DNA of 34,222 nucleotides from the NCBI GenBank assembly GCA_947630045.1, contig CANRGC010000017.1:1-34222 (forward strand). Reading direction: 5' to 3'. The translations under genes were made by a program, and so were the position numbers. This DNA comes from Candidatus Gastranaerophilales bacterium (GTDB lineage Bacteria; Cyanobacteriota; Vampirovibrionia; Gastranaerophilales; Gastranaerophilaceae). This document shows, piece after piece, positions 16,924 to 26,354 of this stretch (position 1 is the first letter of the stretch; each line of letters begins with the position of its first letter). Under the pieces are notes generated by a model. It did no database searches and was not told the origin of the DNA. It saw only the letters and a list, made by a program, of their open reading frames with translations.

Positions 16924-17949
16924 ATGCTTCAAATAAACCCCATAACAAGCCGTGTATCATTCTTGGGAAAGATACAAAATAACGGCAACATAAAAAAACC
17001 TTTGGCTTTAACTTTCAGAGGAACAGACACCTTTGAAAGAGAAAAAAAGCCCGAAAAATCAAGCTTTACCAAATGGGCGGAAGATACAAAATTTTTGCAA
17101 AAGGGTCTGAAAGAAACTCTCCAAAATGAAGAAAACATTATTGGAAAGGGCTTTTTTAACATTGCGTATAAAATTCCGAATAATGAAGATTATATTTTAA
17201 GAATGTCTAATTATCTGGGCAGCGACTTTGATTACGAAAATGCCTCAATAGAAGAAAAAGACCAAAAATTATCAATTAATATCGGTCAGCCGGTTGCTGA
17301 AATCAAAATGAAAAGCAATGACTATCATGGAATAGTTTGCAATGTTGAAGTTTTAAGAAAACAAAAGGGTAAATCTATCGGAAACCCGCCCCCGACAGTG
17401 TTATATAACGAATATACGGGAAAACTGAAAGAAGGCGAAAAGCCTTATGAAGATATTTCAAGAAAAGAACGATACGCAAAAAGCCTTCACCAACTGAAAG
17501 AACTTCCCGTAAGCGCTTATGAAGATTTGATTGATGTTATTCAAGAGGCGCAAAAAAACGGCTATGGCTTGGATTACCTGAATTCAAACAATTTGCTTTT
17601 AGATGTTGAAAACAAAAGTATAAACCCTATTGATATGGATTATGAAAAATCGCCCCGAATAGATTATGGCGGACTTTTATATATGTTGACAAACATCGGA
17701 TATTTTTCGACTTATTCAAGCACCATCGGGGATAATACCATGTCGAATGAAAAAATAAAACAGGCAGTTGACGACACTCTGGTGATTGTTGATAAATATA
17801 TAAAAGCAATGGTAAATAAAGGGGTTAAAGTTAAAGGGCTTTCACCCCAATTTATGGATTTTTTAAACAGTTTCCCCTGTGCCGTATTTTGCAGAAGTTT
17901 TAATTTAGAAGATAAATTGGAAAAATTTAAAGAGTTGGGAATTTGTTAA
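16924..17949 (+). CDS. Kinase-fold-like protein of unknown function
   Basis: 341 residues with no signal peptide. The N-terminal tag MLQINPITSRVSFLG is followed by a low-complexity linker to about 70. Protein-kinase-like elements then appear in order: a glycine-rich loop IIGKGFFNIAYKI (72-84), strand ILRMSN with a basic residue at 93, a hinge-like region VLRKQKGKSIG, a catalytic-loop-like GLDYLNSNNLLLD (215-227, metal-binding Asn in the usual place), and a DFG-equivalent PIDMDY (235-240). This matches the small-molecule or effector kinase pattern HxDxxxxN...D, but with the leading His absent. The function is inferred from motif order only. It is bordered by the fusion gene (plus) and RarA (minus). 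Confidence 0.55.
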   Translation: MLQINPITSRVSFLGKIQNNGNIKKPLALTFRGTDTFEREKKPEKSSFTKWAEDTKFLQKGLKETLQNEENIIGKGFFNIAYKIPNNEDYILRMSNYLGSDFDYENASIEEKDQKLSINIGQPVAEIKMKSNDYHGIVCNVEVLRKQKGKSIGNPPPTVLYNEYTGKLKEGEKPYEDISRKERYAKSLHQLKELPVSAYEDLIDVIQEAQKNGYGLDYLNSNNLLLDVENKSINPIDMDYEKSPRIDYGGLLYMLTNIGYFSTYSSTIGDNTMSNEKIKQAVDDTLVIVDKYIKAMVNKGVKVKGLSPQFMDFLNSFPCAVFCRSFNLEDKLEKFKELGIC

Positions 17950-18027
17950 AACAAAAAAGGGAAATATTACTTTTTTTAATTGTAATTTTAATAGTTTGTG
18001 TTGTTTTTTAAAAAAACTTTAATACGT

Positions 18028-19350
18028 TTAATCGTTCTTGTGCGCTTCTTTCCAGTCTTTTATTTGTTTTAGTTTTGCCTTATATTTAACTTCTAAACCT
18101 TGTTCGGTTGGTTTATAATATTCTCTTCCGACAAGAGAATCAGGCAAACACTGCATATTTGTCAATTTTTCCTCGCTGTCATGCGCATATTGATAGCCCT
18201 TGCCGTAATTTAATTCCTTCATAAGTTTTGTGGGCGCATTTCTTATAACCAGTGGAACGGGCTCTGCAATCTGTTTAATTGCGTCAGTTTTTGCAAGCAT
18301 ATAAGCAACATCCATTGCGTTAGATTTCGGCGCCATAGACATATAAATCACGGCTTCGGTCAAATGAACGGTACATTCGGGCATTCCGATAAAGTGACAT
18401 GCCTGATATGCCGCAACGGCAACAGAAAGCGCATGCGGGTCAGCAAGACCGATATCTTCGCTTGCAAACCTTGTGACCCTTCTTGCAACATACAAAGGGT
18501 CTTCGCCCGCTTCAAGCATTCTTGCAAGCCAATAAACGGCAGCGTCGGGGTCAGAATTTCTCATTGATTTATGAAGTGCGGAAATTATGTTATAGTGTTC
18601 TTCCCCGTTTTTATCGTAAATTAATGACTTTTTGGATATGCACTGTTCCAAAACCTCTTTTGTAACGTCTGTTTCTTCTCTTTCATTTACGCTGCTGTTT
18701 AAAATAACCATTTCAAGGGTCGATAAAGCACATCTGGCGTCTCCGTTTGCAAAACGGGCAATCATTAAAAGGGTTTCATCATCAATATTTATTTTCTGAC
18801 CGCCAAACCCTCTTTCATCCGTTATTGCCCTTTTTAAGAGTTTTAAAATGTCATTTTCATCAAGAGGCTGAAGAACAAAAACCTTGCACCTAGATAAAAG
18901 CGCACTGTTCACCTCAAAGGAAGGGTTTTCTGTCGTTGCGCCGATTAAAATAATGCTCCCCTTTTCAACAAAAGGCAAAAAAGCGTCTTGCTGAGCCTTA
19001 TTAAAACGGTGAATTTCATCCACGAAAACAATGGTTTTATAGCCGAGGTTTCTGTTTCCTTCCGCTTCTTGCATTACGGTTTTAATTTCTTTTATGCCGC
19101 TTGTGACGGCTGAAAAGTTTATAAACGACGAATTTGTTTTTTTGGCAATTATATTTGCAAGGGTGGTTTTTCCAACCCCCGGAGGACCCCAAAAAATCAT
19201 GGAAGAAATATTGTCATTTTCAATCAACCGCCTTAAAATTTTTCCTTCGGAAAGAAGATGAGTTTGACCGCAAAATTCTTCCAGCGAGTCGGGTCTCAAT
19301 CTTGAAGCCAGAGGCTGATTGTTCATGTTGTCAAAAAGTGTCCTTTGCAA
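18028..19350 (-). CDS. rarA: Replication-associated recombination protein A (RarA/MgsA, AAA+ ATPase)
   Basis: AAA+ clamp-loader-like ATPase acting at stalled replication forks and interacting with SSB. Over 440 residues: Walker A GPPGVGKT at 55-62, Walker [11 protein letters not shown] with D111/E112, sensor-1 [11 protein letters not shown], arginine-finger region LLSRCKVF, and the C-terminal MgsA tetramerisation domain ([20 protein letters not shown]). The chosen start is TTG at 19350, giving [25 protein letters not shown] resembles a beta-clamp-binding pentapeptide, and many relatives also begin with an LFD-like segment. An in-frame ATG at 19326 is the alternative. Neither start has an ideally spaced ribosome-binding site. 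Confidence 0.95.
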   Translation of the reverse strand: MQRTLFDNMNNQPLASRLRPDSLEEFCGQTHLLSEGKILRRLIENDNISSMIFWGPPGVGKTTLANIIAKKTNSSFINFSAVTSGIKEIKTVMQEAEGNRNLGYKTIVFVDEIHRFNKAQQDAFLPFVEKGSIILIGATTENPSFEVNSALLSRCKVFVLQPLDENDILKLLKRAITDERGFGGQKINIDDETLLMIARFANGDARCALSTLEMVILNSSVNEREETDVTKEVLEQCISKKSLIYDKNGEEHYNIISALHKSMRNSDPDAAVYWLARMLEAGEDPLYVARRVTRFASEDIGLADPHALSVAVAAYQACHFIGMPECTVHLTEAVIYMSMAPKSNAMDVAYMLAKTDAIKQIAEPVPLVIRNAPTKLMKELNYGKGYQYAHDSEEKLTNMQCLPDSLVGREYYKPTEQGLEVKYKAKLKQIKDWKEAHKND

Positions 19351-19379
19351 TTTTTATAAAATCTCCCTTGATAAATTTC

Positions 19380-19385
19380 ATTATA
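19380..19385 (-). promoter_or_regulatory. Candidate -10 element of rarA
   Basis: A perfect TATAAT on the minus strand, about 30 bp upstream of the TTG start. No convincing -35 is visible at 16-18 bp, so strength is uncertain. Confidence 0.4.
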
Positions 19386-19452
19386 CATTAATTTGCAAAA
19401 GAAAACTTTATAAAAAGTTTTTAATTGCAGAGTTTTAATGTTCGGTTGTTTA

Positions 19453-19478
19453 AAAAAGCCCTCATATGAGGGCTTTTT
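19453..19478 (-). terminator. Bidirectional intrinsic terminator after the autotransporter gene
   Basis: A perfect inverted repeat: AAAAAGCCCTCAT at 19453-19465 pairs with ATGAGGGCTTTTT at 19466-19478, with A and T runs on either side. It lies 27 bp past the autotransporter stop and separates that gene from the rarA promoter. Confidence 0.85.
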
Positions 19479-19504
19479 ATTTTTGTTTTCCTTCCTTTCG
19501 GTTT

Positions 19505-22500
19505 TTACTTTACACTTGAAAGTTTAACAACCGTTTTCGGAAGAATTAAGGGTGATTTTTGTGATGTTTTTTGTGGTGTTTTGGGGTCTTTTCCTATTGC
19601 AAAGCTAAAGCCTGCTTGAAGCCCTACACCGTTTCTTCCGCCGTTTGTAAAGTATGTTTGGAAGAAGCCCGTAAATCTTTCACCCCAGTTTTTTCTGACA
19701 CCTATTCCGTATTTTACGAAAGGTTTAATGCTTAATTCGGGTAATGTAGCGTCAGAAGCTTTAAAGTCCGTTTTATCCATTATGTTCCATACAAAGCTTA
19801 CGCCGAGATATGGCTGCCAGCCGTTTTTAAGGTTTCCTATTAATTTAATTCCCGATTCTATTTGAATTGCGTTTAGTGCATCGGGTCTGACTTTTATTCC
19901 TGCGGCGCTTGTATAGTCAAAGGTGTTAACAAATGAATAAGACATTAAATAGCTTGGTTGAATAATGAATTTACCGTCCAGAAGTTCAAAGTTATAGCCT
20001 GTTTTGGAAGCTATACCCGACATTAAAAGGGTAAAGTCTTCATCGCCGTATATTGAGTTTGCTCTTCCTGAGTTTGCTCCGGCGTTAACGGTTAAGCCCG
20101 TGAAGAAGTCGCCTTTGTATGCCATACCGATTAAGCCTAACGTACCGCCGTTTTGATAAATGCTTATTCCGTCATATACCTGATGAGAACCGTTATAGCC
20201 GGCGTATGCTCCCCAGATTACATCCCAACCGTTTCCAACTTCAATAATCGGGCTTTCACCGCCGAAGAATGAGCCGTATGCAACGTTTGAAACGTTGGGT
20301 CCGCCTTTTAAGTCTACTTTTTCAAATGTTGCGTATGGTCTTATCCAGCCTGTGTTGTTTTCATGGATTGTGTTTGTGGGGTCAAAGACCAAGTTGGAAT
20401 CTGAAGCGGCATATTTATTTCTTAATTTCATTGCCTGACGTTGTTTTTTTGTCATTAACATATACATATCCATATTGCGGAAAGCTTCGTCATATGAATT
20501 TAATTGGGTTAAATATCCGCCGAGTTGTGCTGCAACGGCACCTGCCATAATTGCGGGGTTAAAATCTTCATAGCGGTTGCCCGTGGGTCCGAAAGAAATT
20601 TCAGTATCAGTTGCGCTGGCATTTAACCACCTCAAGGGTGATAAAAATTTGTGTTCTTGTTTTGCAAGATTGCCCACTTTAAGGGTTGTTCCTTCGTCTG
20701 TTAACCCTAAAGAAGTTTTAAGGTCATTTATGGATACTGAACCCGAACTTAAAAGGGTATCACCTACGGGGTTAAAATCAAGTAAAGTGACTTCGCCTTT
20801 AACGCCCGCAAAAGAGTCTGTTTGCCCCGTTGCGGAACTTATATCGGTTTTTAAGTTTATCTTTCCATTTTCTTCCGTCTTTATGGCATCTTCGCCGTAT
20901 GAAGTATAAGCGCCGTCAGTGGTATCAAGGGTTGTGCCGTTTTTCATTAAAACATTCGTATTATTTAATGAATTTCCTTCAGCTAAGTGTAAGGTTCCGT
21001 CTGAAACGGTTACATCAGCATTTTTAATTTCGCCCTTAAATGCAACGGTGCCTTTATGGCTTGAGCTTCCTTCGCCTGATTTATTAATTTCAATTTTATA
21101 CTTTTTATTGTCTTCCGTTGTGCCAAGTTTACCTGATACGCCGTCTTCTAAAGTAATAGAGCGGTCATCACCCGCATTAAGGGTTAGTGTTTTACCTGCT
21201 TCACCTTCACTAAACAGGTTATCCATATAGATATCGCCGCCGTCAGCGGAAGAATTTCCGCTAAATATAATGTCTTTATCTTTTGCTTCAACGGTTAAAT
21301 CACCGTTAGACCAAATAGCGCCGCCTTTTGCGCCGGAGCTGTTTCCGGCAAAGCTTGAATCTGTAATGGTTGAATCAAGGTAAGTTGCAATAGCACCACC
21401 GTTTGCAACGGCACTGTTTCCGCTAAAGTTGCTTCCTTCAACGGTTAAGCTTGAATGATTGTCTTCAGCATTTGAACGTGTTGCAATAGCTCCGCCAACC
21501 GTGCTTGATGAATTACCGAGAAAGTCTGAATTTTTAACGCTTGCTTTGGAATTGCTTCCGACAAATATTGCGCCCCCGCCTTCTGCGTCTTTTTGATAAT
21601 CAGGCTTTTCCGAATTAAAAGTTGTTCCCGTGGTTGAATTATTTTGAAATAACGAGTTTTCAACATTGGTTGTATTTCCTGACCAGATTGCGCCGCCTTC
21701 ATTTTCAGCCGAATTGCCGTCAAAAATGGCGCCTGTGACTTTTAATTCGTCGCTTTCTCTGTTTGTAAATATTGCGCCGCCTTGACCGTATAAAAGGTTT
21801 CCGTTTTTATCTTTTCTTCCGCTTACGCTGTTTCCGCTGAAAACTCCGCCCGAGACAGTTGTTTTTGTGCTTTCATTACCGAAGATGGCGCCGCCTCTTA
21901 AAGCGGTATTTCTTGAAAAATCAGTATCCGAAACGGTAAGCCCGTTTCCTTGTGAACTATTATTGTATATTGCACCGCCAAAACCGTTTCTTGCAACGTT
22001 TGAATCAAAGTTTGAACCGGTAATAGTGGCTTCACCGCTTGTAACTATCCCGCCTGCGGCAGCTGCGGTATTTCCGATAAATGAGGAATTTGAAACCGTT
22101 AATTTCTTGTCATTACCGCTTTGGAATACGGCACCGCCCCAGCTTAGCGCATTATTTCCGCTAAATGAACTGTCCGTAATCGTTGTTTCACCGTTTGTTA
22201 CAACAGCTCCGCCGTTACCGTAACCTGAATTATTCTGATAGTTACCGCTTGCAGAGTTATTGTTAAATGCCGTATTTGATATTTCTAATTTGCTTGCGTT
22301 TGAAAAAATAGCGCCCGCATTACCTGATTCGTTATTTGCAAATGTTGCATTTTTAACCTTTACATTGGAACTTGAGCCTTTTACATATATAGCGCCGCCC
22401 GAACCTGTTGTTGTCGGCGTATATGTTTTATTTTCCGTAAATATTGTTCCGTCAATATCTAAATTGCTGCTGCCATCATTTACATAAATTCCGCCCCCAT

Positions 22501-23050
22501 AATATGTTGCTTCATTTCCCGTAAGCGAACCGCCCGTAATGGTTAAATTTCCGCTTGCTTGCAATATTGCGCCGCCTATTTGAGTAGATTTATTTTTATC
22601 AAAAACGGAGTTTGTTATAGTAGTGTCGCCAAATGAAGTTATGGCGCCGCCTTGCCCCCCTTCGGTAACAGTGGTTTGATTGCCGCTAAAATATGAGTCA
22701 TTAACGCCTAATTTTCCGCCCGAAGCTTGATAAATGGCACCGCCTGAATTTGTTCCCGTATTATTTAAAAATGAAGATGAATTTACTGTTACATCGGTAG
22801 CTGAATAAACTCCGCCGGCATAATTTGCATAATTTCCGCTGAATGTAGCGCCCTCAAGAGTGTGTGCGGTCTTTCCCTCGCCGCCATTATAGAAAATTCC
22901 GCCGCCTGTTTTATATCCGTTAAGACCGCTGAAAGTTTGACCTTTAACGACACTATCGTCAGGGTCAACTTGGCGATCCATTGCATTTGCCTGAATAGAG
23001 GCAGCAAAATAAAGCACCAAAAGCGCAACCAAAACTTTTCTTTTCTTCAT
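19505..23050 (-). CDS. Autotransporter with Pmp-type beta-helix repeats (surface adhesin-like)
   Basis: 1181 residues. A signal peptide (MKKRKVLVALLVLYFAASIQ, site near ANA) leads to a passenger of about 850 residues built from right-handed beta-helix coils. These carry the chlamydial polymorphic-membrane-protein signature FxxN plus GGA[IV]; I count roughly 19 GGAI-like motifs (such as FSGNSAVANGGAIATY). From about residue 930 a type V beta-barrel follows (WIRPYATFEKVDLKGG onward). The last amphipathic strand is NGVGLQAGFSFAIG. Unlike classical autotransporters, it does not stop at that strand but adds a Pro/Lys/Thr tail of about 25 residues (KDPKTPQKTSQKSP). GGAG lies 10 nt upstream of the ATG. 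Likely roles are adhesion or contact with other cells. Confidence 0.92.
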   Translation of the reverse strand: MKKRKVLVALLVLYFAASIQANAMDRQVDPDDSVVKGQTFSGLNGYKTGGGIFYNGGEGKTAHTLEGATFSGNYANYAGGVYSATDVTVNSSSFLNNTGTNSGGAIYQASGGKLGVNDSYFSGNQTTVTEGGQGGAITSFGDTTITNSVFDKNKSTQIGGAILQASGNLTITGGSLTGNEATYYGGGIYVNDGSSNLDIDGTIFTENKTYTPTTTGSGGAIYVKGSSSNVKVKNATFANNESGNAGAIFSNASKLEISNTAFNNNSASGNYQNNSGYGNGGAVVTNGETTITDSSFSGNNALSWGGAVFQSGNDKKLTVSNSSFIGNTAAAAGGIVTSGEATITGSNFDSNVARNGFGGAIYNNSSQGNGLTVSDTDFSRNTALRGGAIFGNESTKTTVSGGVFSGNSVSGRKDKNGNLLYGQGGAIFTNRESDELKVTGAIFDGNSAENEGGAIWSGNTTNVENSLFQNNSTTGTTFNSEKPDYQKDAEGGGAIFVGSNSKASVKNSDFLGNSSSTVGGAIATRSNAEDNHSSLTVEGSNFSGNSAVANGGAIATYLDSTITDSSFAGNSSGAKGGAIWSNGDLTVEAKDKDIIFSGNSSADGGDIYMDNLFSEGEAGKTLTLNAGDDRSITLEDGVSGKLGTTEDNKKYKIEINKSGEGSSSHKGTVAFKGEIKNADVTVSDGTLHLAEGNSLNNTNVLMKNGTTLDTTDGAYTSYGEDAIKTEENGKINLKTDISSATGQTDSFAGVKGEVTLLDFNPVGDTLLSSGSVSINDLKTSLGLTDEGTTLKVGNLAKQEHKFLSPLRWLNASATDTEISFGPTGNRYEDFNPAIMAGAVAAQLGGYLTQLNSYDEAFRNMDMYMLMTKKQRQAMKLRNKYAASDSNLVFDPTNTIHENNTGWIRPYATFEKVDLKGGPNVSNVAYGSFFGGESPIIEVGNGWDVIWGAYAGYNGSHQVYDGISIYQNGGTLGLIGMAYKGDFFTGLTVNAGANSGRANSIYGDEDFTLLMSGIASKTGYNFELLDGKFIIQPSYLMSYSFVNTFDYTSAAGIKVRPDALNAIQIESGIKLIGNLKNGWQPYLGVSFVWNIMDKTDFKASDATLPELSIKPFVKYGIGVRKNWGERFTGFFQTYFTNGGRNGVGLQAGFSFAIGKDPKTPQKTSQKSPLILPKTVVKLSSVK

Positions 23051-23082
23051 TCTCGTTTTTCTCCAAACAGTAATGTAAAATA

Positions 23083-23120
23083 ATTATACGATGTCAGAAA
23101 AAGAGCATATATATATATAT
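23083..23120 (-). promoter_or_regulatory. Autotransporter promoter with an (AT)7 tract at the -35 position
   Basis: A perfect -10 TATAAT (23083-23088, minus strand) lies 32 bp upstream of the start codon. At 17-bp spacing the -35 hexamer would be TATATG, the first part of an uninterrupted (AT)7 run at 23107-23120. No TTGACA-like box exists, so the repeat itself occupies the -35/UP region. Confidence 0.5.
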
Positions 23121-23295
23121 TTACAATTTTTTACATTCATGTCGTGGAAATGGGCTATATTTTTGAAAATTTAAGATTTAATGTTCATTTTTTATAATGG
23201 TTATTTATGTTTCTTAACTTTTTTTAAAGGAAATTGTTCCGCTGCGCTGCATTTTTATTGTCGAATTTAAATTTTTCTTTATTTAATAACTTTTT

Positions 23296-23844
23296 TTAAA
23301 CTTTTGCTTCGCTGCAACCTTTTTCATGGGCGTTTATCACGCCGATTGCCTGAAGGTATGAATAAATTATTGTTGTGCCGACAAAGGTCATTCCACGCTT
23401 TTTTAAATCTTTTGAAATTTTATCTGACAGGGGACTTTTTGTTTTAACAGCACAGCTTTCACAGATAATTTTATTATCGGAAAAAGACCATATGTAGTTA
23501 TCAAAAGTTTTAAATTCTTTTTGAATTTGTTTAAATATAATGCTGTTTTTTATGCTTGCTTTTATTTTAAGCCTGTTTCTTATAATTCCCTCATTTGAAA
23601 GCAATTCTTCAATTTTTTTATCATCATATTTTATAACCTTATCAATTTCAAAATTGTCATATGCAAGGCGGAAATTTTCTCTTTTATTTAAAATACACTC
23701 CCAACTAAGCCCCGCTTGAAAACTTTCCAAGATTAATAATTCATATAAAAGTTTGTCATTATGACAGGGTTTTCCCCATTCCTCATCATGATATTTAACA
23801 TATAAAGGGTTTTTTAAATTGACCCAGAAACATCTTTTTTTCAA
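23296..23844 (-). CDS. tag: DNA-3-methyladenine glycosylase I
   Basis: Base-excision repair glycosylase that removes 3-methyladenine from alkylated DNA. 182 residues, normal size. The zinc ligands are all present: C5 (RCFWV), H19 (YHDEEWG), H173 and C177 (NAHEKGC). The substrate pocket segment LILESFQAGLSW contains catalytic/recognition E40. GMTFVGTTIIYSYLQAIGVIN is the conserved C-terminal helix region. The start is TTG at 23844; no in-frame ATG lies near it, and AAGG lies 11 nt upstream. It follows no operon partner. The downstream stretch 23051-23295 beyond the autotransporter promoter shows nothing further that I can name. Confidence 0.96.
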   Translation of the reverse strand: MKKRCFWVNLKNPLYVKYHDEEWGKPCHNDKLLYELLILESFQAGLSWECILNKRENFRLAYDNFEIDKVIKYDDKKIEELLSNEGIIRNRLKIKASIKNSIIFKQIQKEFKTFDNYIWSFSDNKIICESCAVKTKSPLSDKISKDLKKRGMTFVGTTIIYSYLQAIGVINAHEKGCSEAKV

Positions 23845-24016
23845 ATTTTTAAATACCTTAAATTATTTGAACAAAATCGCATAATTATATTAACACAACA
23901 TTTTTAAATATTTTTGAACAAAGTCTGTTTTTTATAAATTATAAAAACGCTATAGTTTAGATATTGAAAGGGAGTTGGGGTTTTAAAACTCAATTTGTCA
24001 AGCCTCGCTTAACATT

Positions 24017-24045
24017 TATTCACGAAACAGACAATTTTTTATAAT
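24017..24045 (+). promoter_or_regulatory. Candidate promoter of the HEATH-motif protein gene
   Basis: TATTCA (24017-24022) and a perfect TATAAT (24040-24045) are spaced 17 bp, giving a leader of about 40 nt before the ATG at 24094. The -35 is weak and the area is very AT-rich, so chance matches are likely. Confidence 0.35.
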
Positions 24046-24093
24046 AATTTTTTTTAATTATTTTATAAGAAAAAATTTATAGAGTGGCTTAAT

Positions 24094-26172
24094 ATGATAA
24101 CCGTTGAAAACATACAAAGCACAAACGCTTATTCAAAAATTGATAAAAATGATAAGAAGTCTGAAATAAATCAAATAAATAAGCTGAAAAATGATTCTTT
24201 TGAAAGCGTTGCTAATAAAAATTCAAACGAAGATAAATCTGTAAACGGGAAATTTGATATATCAGAGTGTGCAAAAAACTTTTTTAAAGGATTAATTTCT
24301 CCCGTAACGGCGCTTATTAAACATCCTCTTATGACATTGGGAGTTGTTGCGGCAACTGCGGGAGCATGCACCTTAGTGCCCGTGTTAGGTCCGATTATGG
24401 GAATTGGCTTTGGGGCATTAAGCGCCGTCCAACTGGGAAAAGGCATTTATAACGTTGCTAAAAATTATAAAAGCGGAAATTTTGATAAAGCCGAAAAATC
24501 TTTTGATGAAGTCGGTCAGGGAACAGTCGGCGTTGCGATGAGTGCTTTTGGCATAAAACAAGGGGCACGTGTTGCAAAAGAAGCAAAATTGATGAATAAA
24601 CTCGGCGTAAACTCGTTAAGCGCCGAACAAAAAGCCCAAATTGCCTCAGAAGTAAAATCTGCAAGCAACATTGATGCAATAAAAGAAATAGGCTCGTTAT
24701 TTACTTCTAAAGCGGGTTTAAAAGCTGTCGGAAGCCAGTTTAAACCTTCTAATATAGCTCAAAAAGGGAAAAATGCGCTTAAATTTTTATTTAAAAAGGA
24801 AGATGTAACAAAAATAAAAAAAGAAGTAAAAGAATTTGCCGAAACCACTGAAGGCAAAAGACGTGCCGCAATGACAAATGAAGAAATAGAATCACAGGTA
24901 AAAGCGCTATATAAAGAAGCCTTTGATGAATATGGCATACCCGAAGAATTAAGACCACAGCTTGAAATATATTCTGACAAAGCAAAATGCAATAATGGGG
25001 GAGGATATAACTCATCAGAGCATAAAATAAAAATTAATTCGGAAGCTTATAGAAAAGGTATATTTGATTTGCCTGACGTAATAAAACACGAAGCAACTCA
25101 CGCTAATGAATCAATTTTAAGGCAAAGGCTTCCTTTGCAAGATAAAGAAAAGGCTACTGTTGATTTTCTTCTCGATAAAATACAAAACGGCGATAAAAAT
25201 CAAGTCTTAACGGGAGAAGGAGACTTTCTAACAGGCATGAAAAGAGTGAAAACGCCAAAAATGAACAATCAGATGAAAACAGACTTTTCAAAATTGGCTC
25301 AGGAAAAACTTTATCAAATGAAAACATATTCAAATGACGAATTAATCGAAATGGTAAAACCCTTGGTCAATTCAAACCCTGATTTTGTTAAAGGATATGG
25401 CAACATTGATGATGCGCTGAATGCCATGACAAATTATGCAAAAAATCATAATTTCAGATATAGGATTGCTATGGAGCATGCTTCAGGATTTAACACCTCA
25501 AATATAGATACAAGCCTTTTAAAAGAATTGTCGGAAGAAGAAAAAATCGCCGCAATTAAATCATTCAAAGAAGGCATAGATTGTCTTGAAAGTAACGGAG
25601 CAAATAACGGCGGGCTTATGGGCAGCATTGCCGGAACAGGCGACTTTACGCAATATGAATTTTCACCTGAAGAAGTTATGGCTCAAGAAAGAGGAAATGA
25701 GTTTGAAATATCAAAACTTGAAGCCCAACTAAAACAATTAAAAGCTAATAAAGATTATGATTTGGCTGAAGAAGCAAGACTGTTAGACCAAATTAAAAAA
25801 TCAAAATTAACAGTAGAATATAAAACAAAAGGCAGAGAAATGTATAAGCTTAAAACAGAGTCATATAATCACCCTGAAAATAAAGAGTTAGCTAAACAAG
25901 TAAAAACAATGGAAGAAGAGCTGCAAGCACTTTCAATGGAAATAAAAAAGACTCAAGGCGATTTTACGATTGACGAGTTGATGGAATATTCCAGAACGGG
26001 CGAAAAGAGTAAAGATGAATTAATAAGAATTATTCTAAACAACCCCACGTATGAATATTCAACATATATCGCACAACAAAGACCGCCATTCGGCGCAACT
26101 GTTGATATTCCGCTGACAACAACAACGGCTGCCAATATAATTGCGGAAGATATAAGCAAAGATAAAAATTAA
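24094..26172 (+). CDS. Putative zinc metalloprotease-like protein with a hydrophobic segment (effector-like)
   Basis: 692 residues, family not recognised. Residues 1-55 are polar and Lys/Asn-rich without a classical signal peptide. About 66-120 is a glycine/alanine-rich hydrophobic region (LMTLGVVAATAGACTLVPVLGPIMGIGFGALSAV), able to form one or two membrane helices. Residues 170-300 are helical. An HExxH zinc-binding motif, HEATH at 332-336, sits in PDVIKHEATHANESIL, the usual setting of a gluzincin active site; a third ligand cannot be fixed by eye. The C-terminal third (about 550-630) is strongly coiled-coil, Lys/Glu-rich. Hydrophobic domain plus protease plus coiled coil resembles toxin/effector architecture, but this is inference. 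It is preceded by GAGTGG and stands as a single gene. Confidence 0.6.
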   Translation: MITVENIQSTNAYSKIDKNDKKSEINQINKLKNDSFESVANKNSNEDKSVNGKFDISECAKNFFKGLISPVTALIKHPLMTLGVVAATAGACTLVPVLGPIMGIGFGALSAVQLGKGIYNVAKNYKSGNFDKAEKSFDEVGQGTVGVAMSAFGIKQGARVAKEAKLMNKLGVNSLSAEQKAQIASEVKSASNIDAIKEIGSLFTSKAGLKAVGSQFKPSNIAQKGKNALKFLFKKEDVTKIKKEVKEFAETTEGKRRAAMTNEEIESQVKALYKEAFDEYGIPEELRPQLEIYSDKAKCNNGGGYNSSEHKIKINSEAYRKGIFDLPDVIKHEATHANESILRQRLPLQDKEKATVDFLLDKIQNGDKNQVLTGEGDFLTGMKRVKTPKMNNQMKTDFSKLAQEKLYQMKTYSNDELIEMVKPLVNSNPDFVKGYGNIDDALNAMTNYAKNHNFRYRIAMEHASGFNTSNIDTSLLKELSEEEKIAAIKSFKEGIDCLESNGANNGGLMGSIAGTGDFTQYEFSPEEVMAQERGNEFEISKLEAQLKQLKANKDYDLAEEARLLDQIKKSKLTVEYKTKGREMYKLKTESYNHPENKELAKQVKTMEEELQALSMEIKKTQGDFTIDELMEYSRTGEKSKDELIRIILNNPTYEYSTYIAQQRPPFGATVDIPLTTTTAANIIAEDISKDKN

Positions 26173-26354
26173 AAAACCAATCGAAGATAAAGGGTGTTAC
26201 AAATAATCATTATTTCAGCTTGTTGCCGAATTTTAAGCCTTTTTGAGCGTGTTGCAGCGTTTCAGGATAATAATTTGCGTTAATTCGTATAGAAATTTAA
26301 AATCATTTATGTTTTAATGGGAAGAAAGAATTAACAAAAACGGGGATGTGAATT
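26173..26354. other. Short intergenic region before the zinc-ribbon operon
   Basis: 182 bases with no open frame of note and no clear hairpin or terminator after the protease-like gene. I find no convincing -35/-10 pair. The final bases contain GGGGA, the ribosome-binding site of the 29-aa zinc-ribbon gene. Confidence 0.4.

Noticed and set aside
18001-18027. gttttttaaaaaaac-like dyad as a terminator between the kinase-like gene and rarA
   Set aside because: The stem is only A-T pairs with no GC core, so it cannot be distinguished from AT-rich background.
19330-19385. 16-codon upstream frame overlapping the rarA start region
   Set aside because: It begins inside the probable -10 element of rarA, so it would not be transcribed.
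19505-23050. Several 60-118-codon plus-strand frames within the autotransporter
   Set aside because: They are antisense shadows of the repetitive GGAI/FxxN codons; no start signals.
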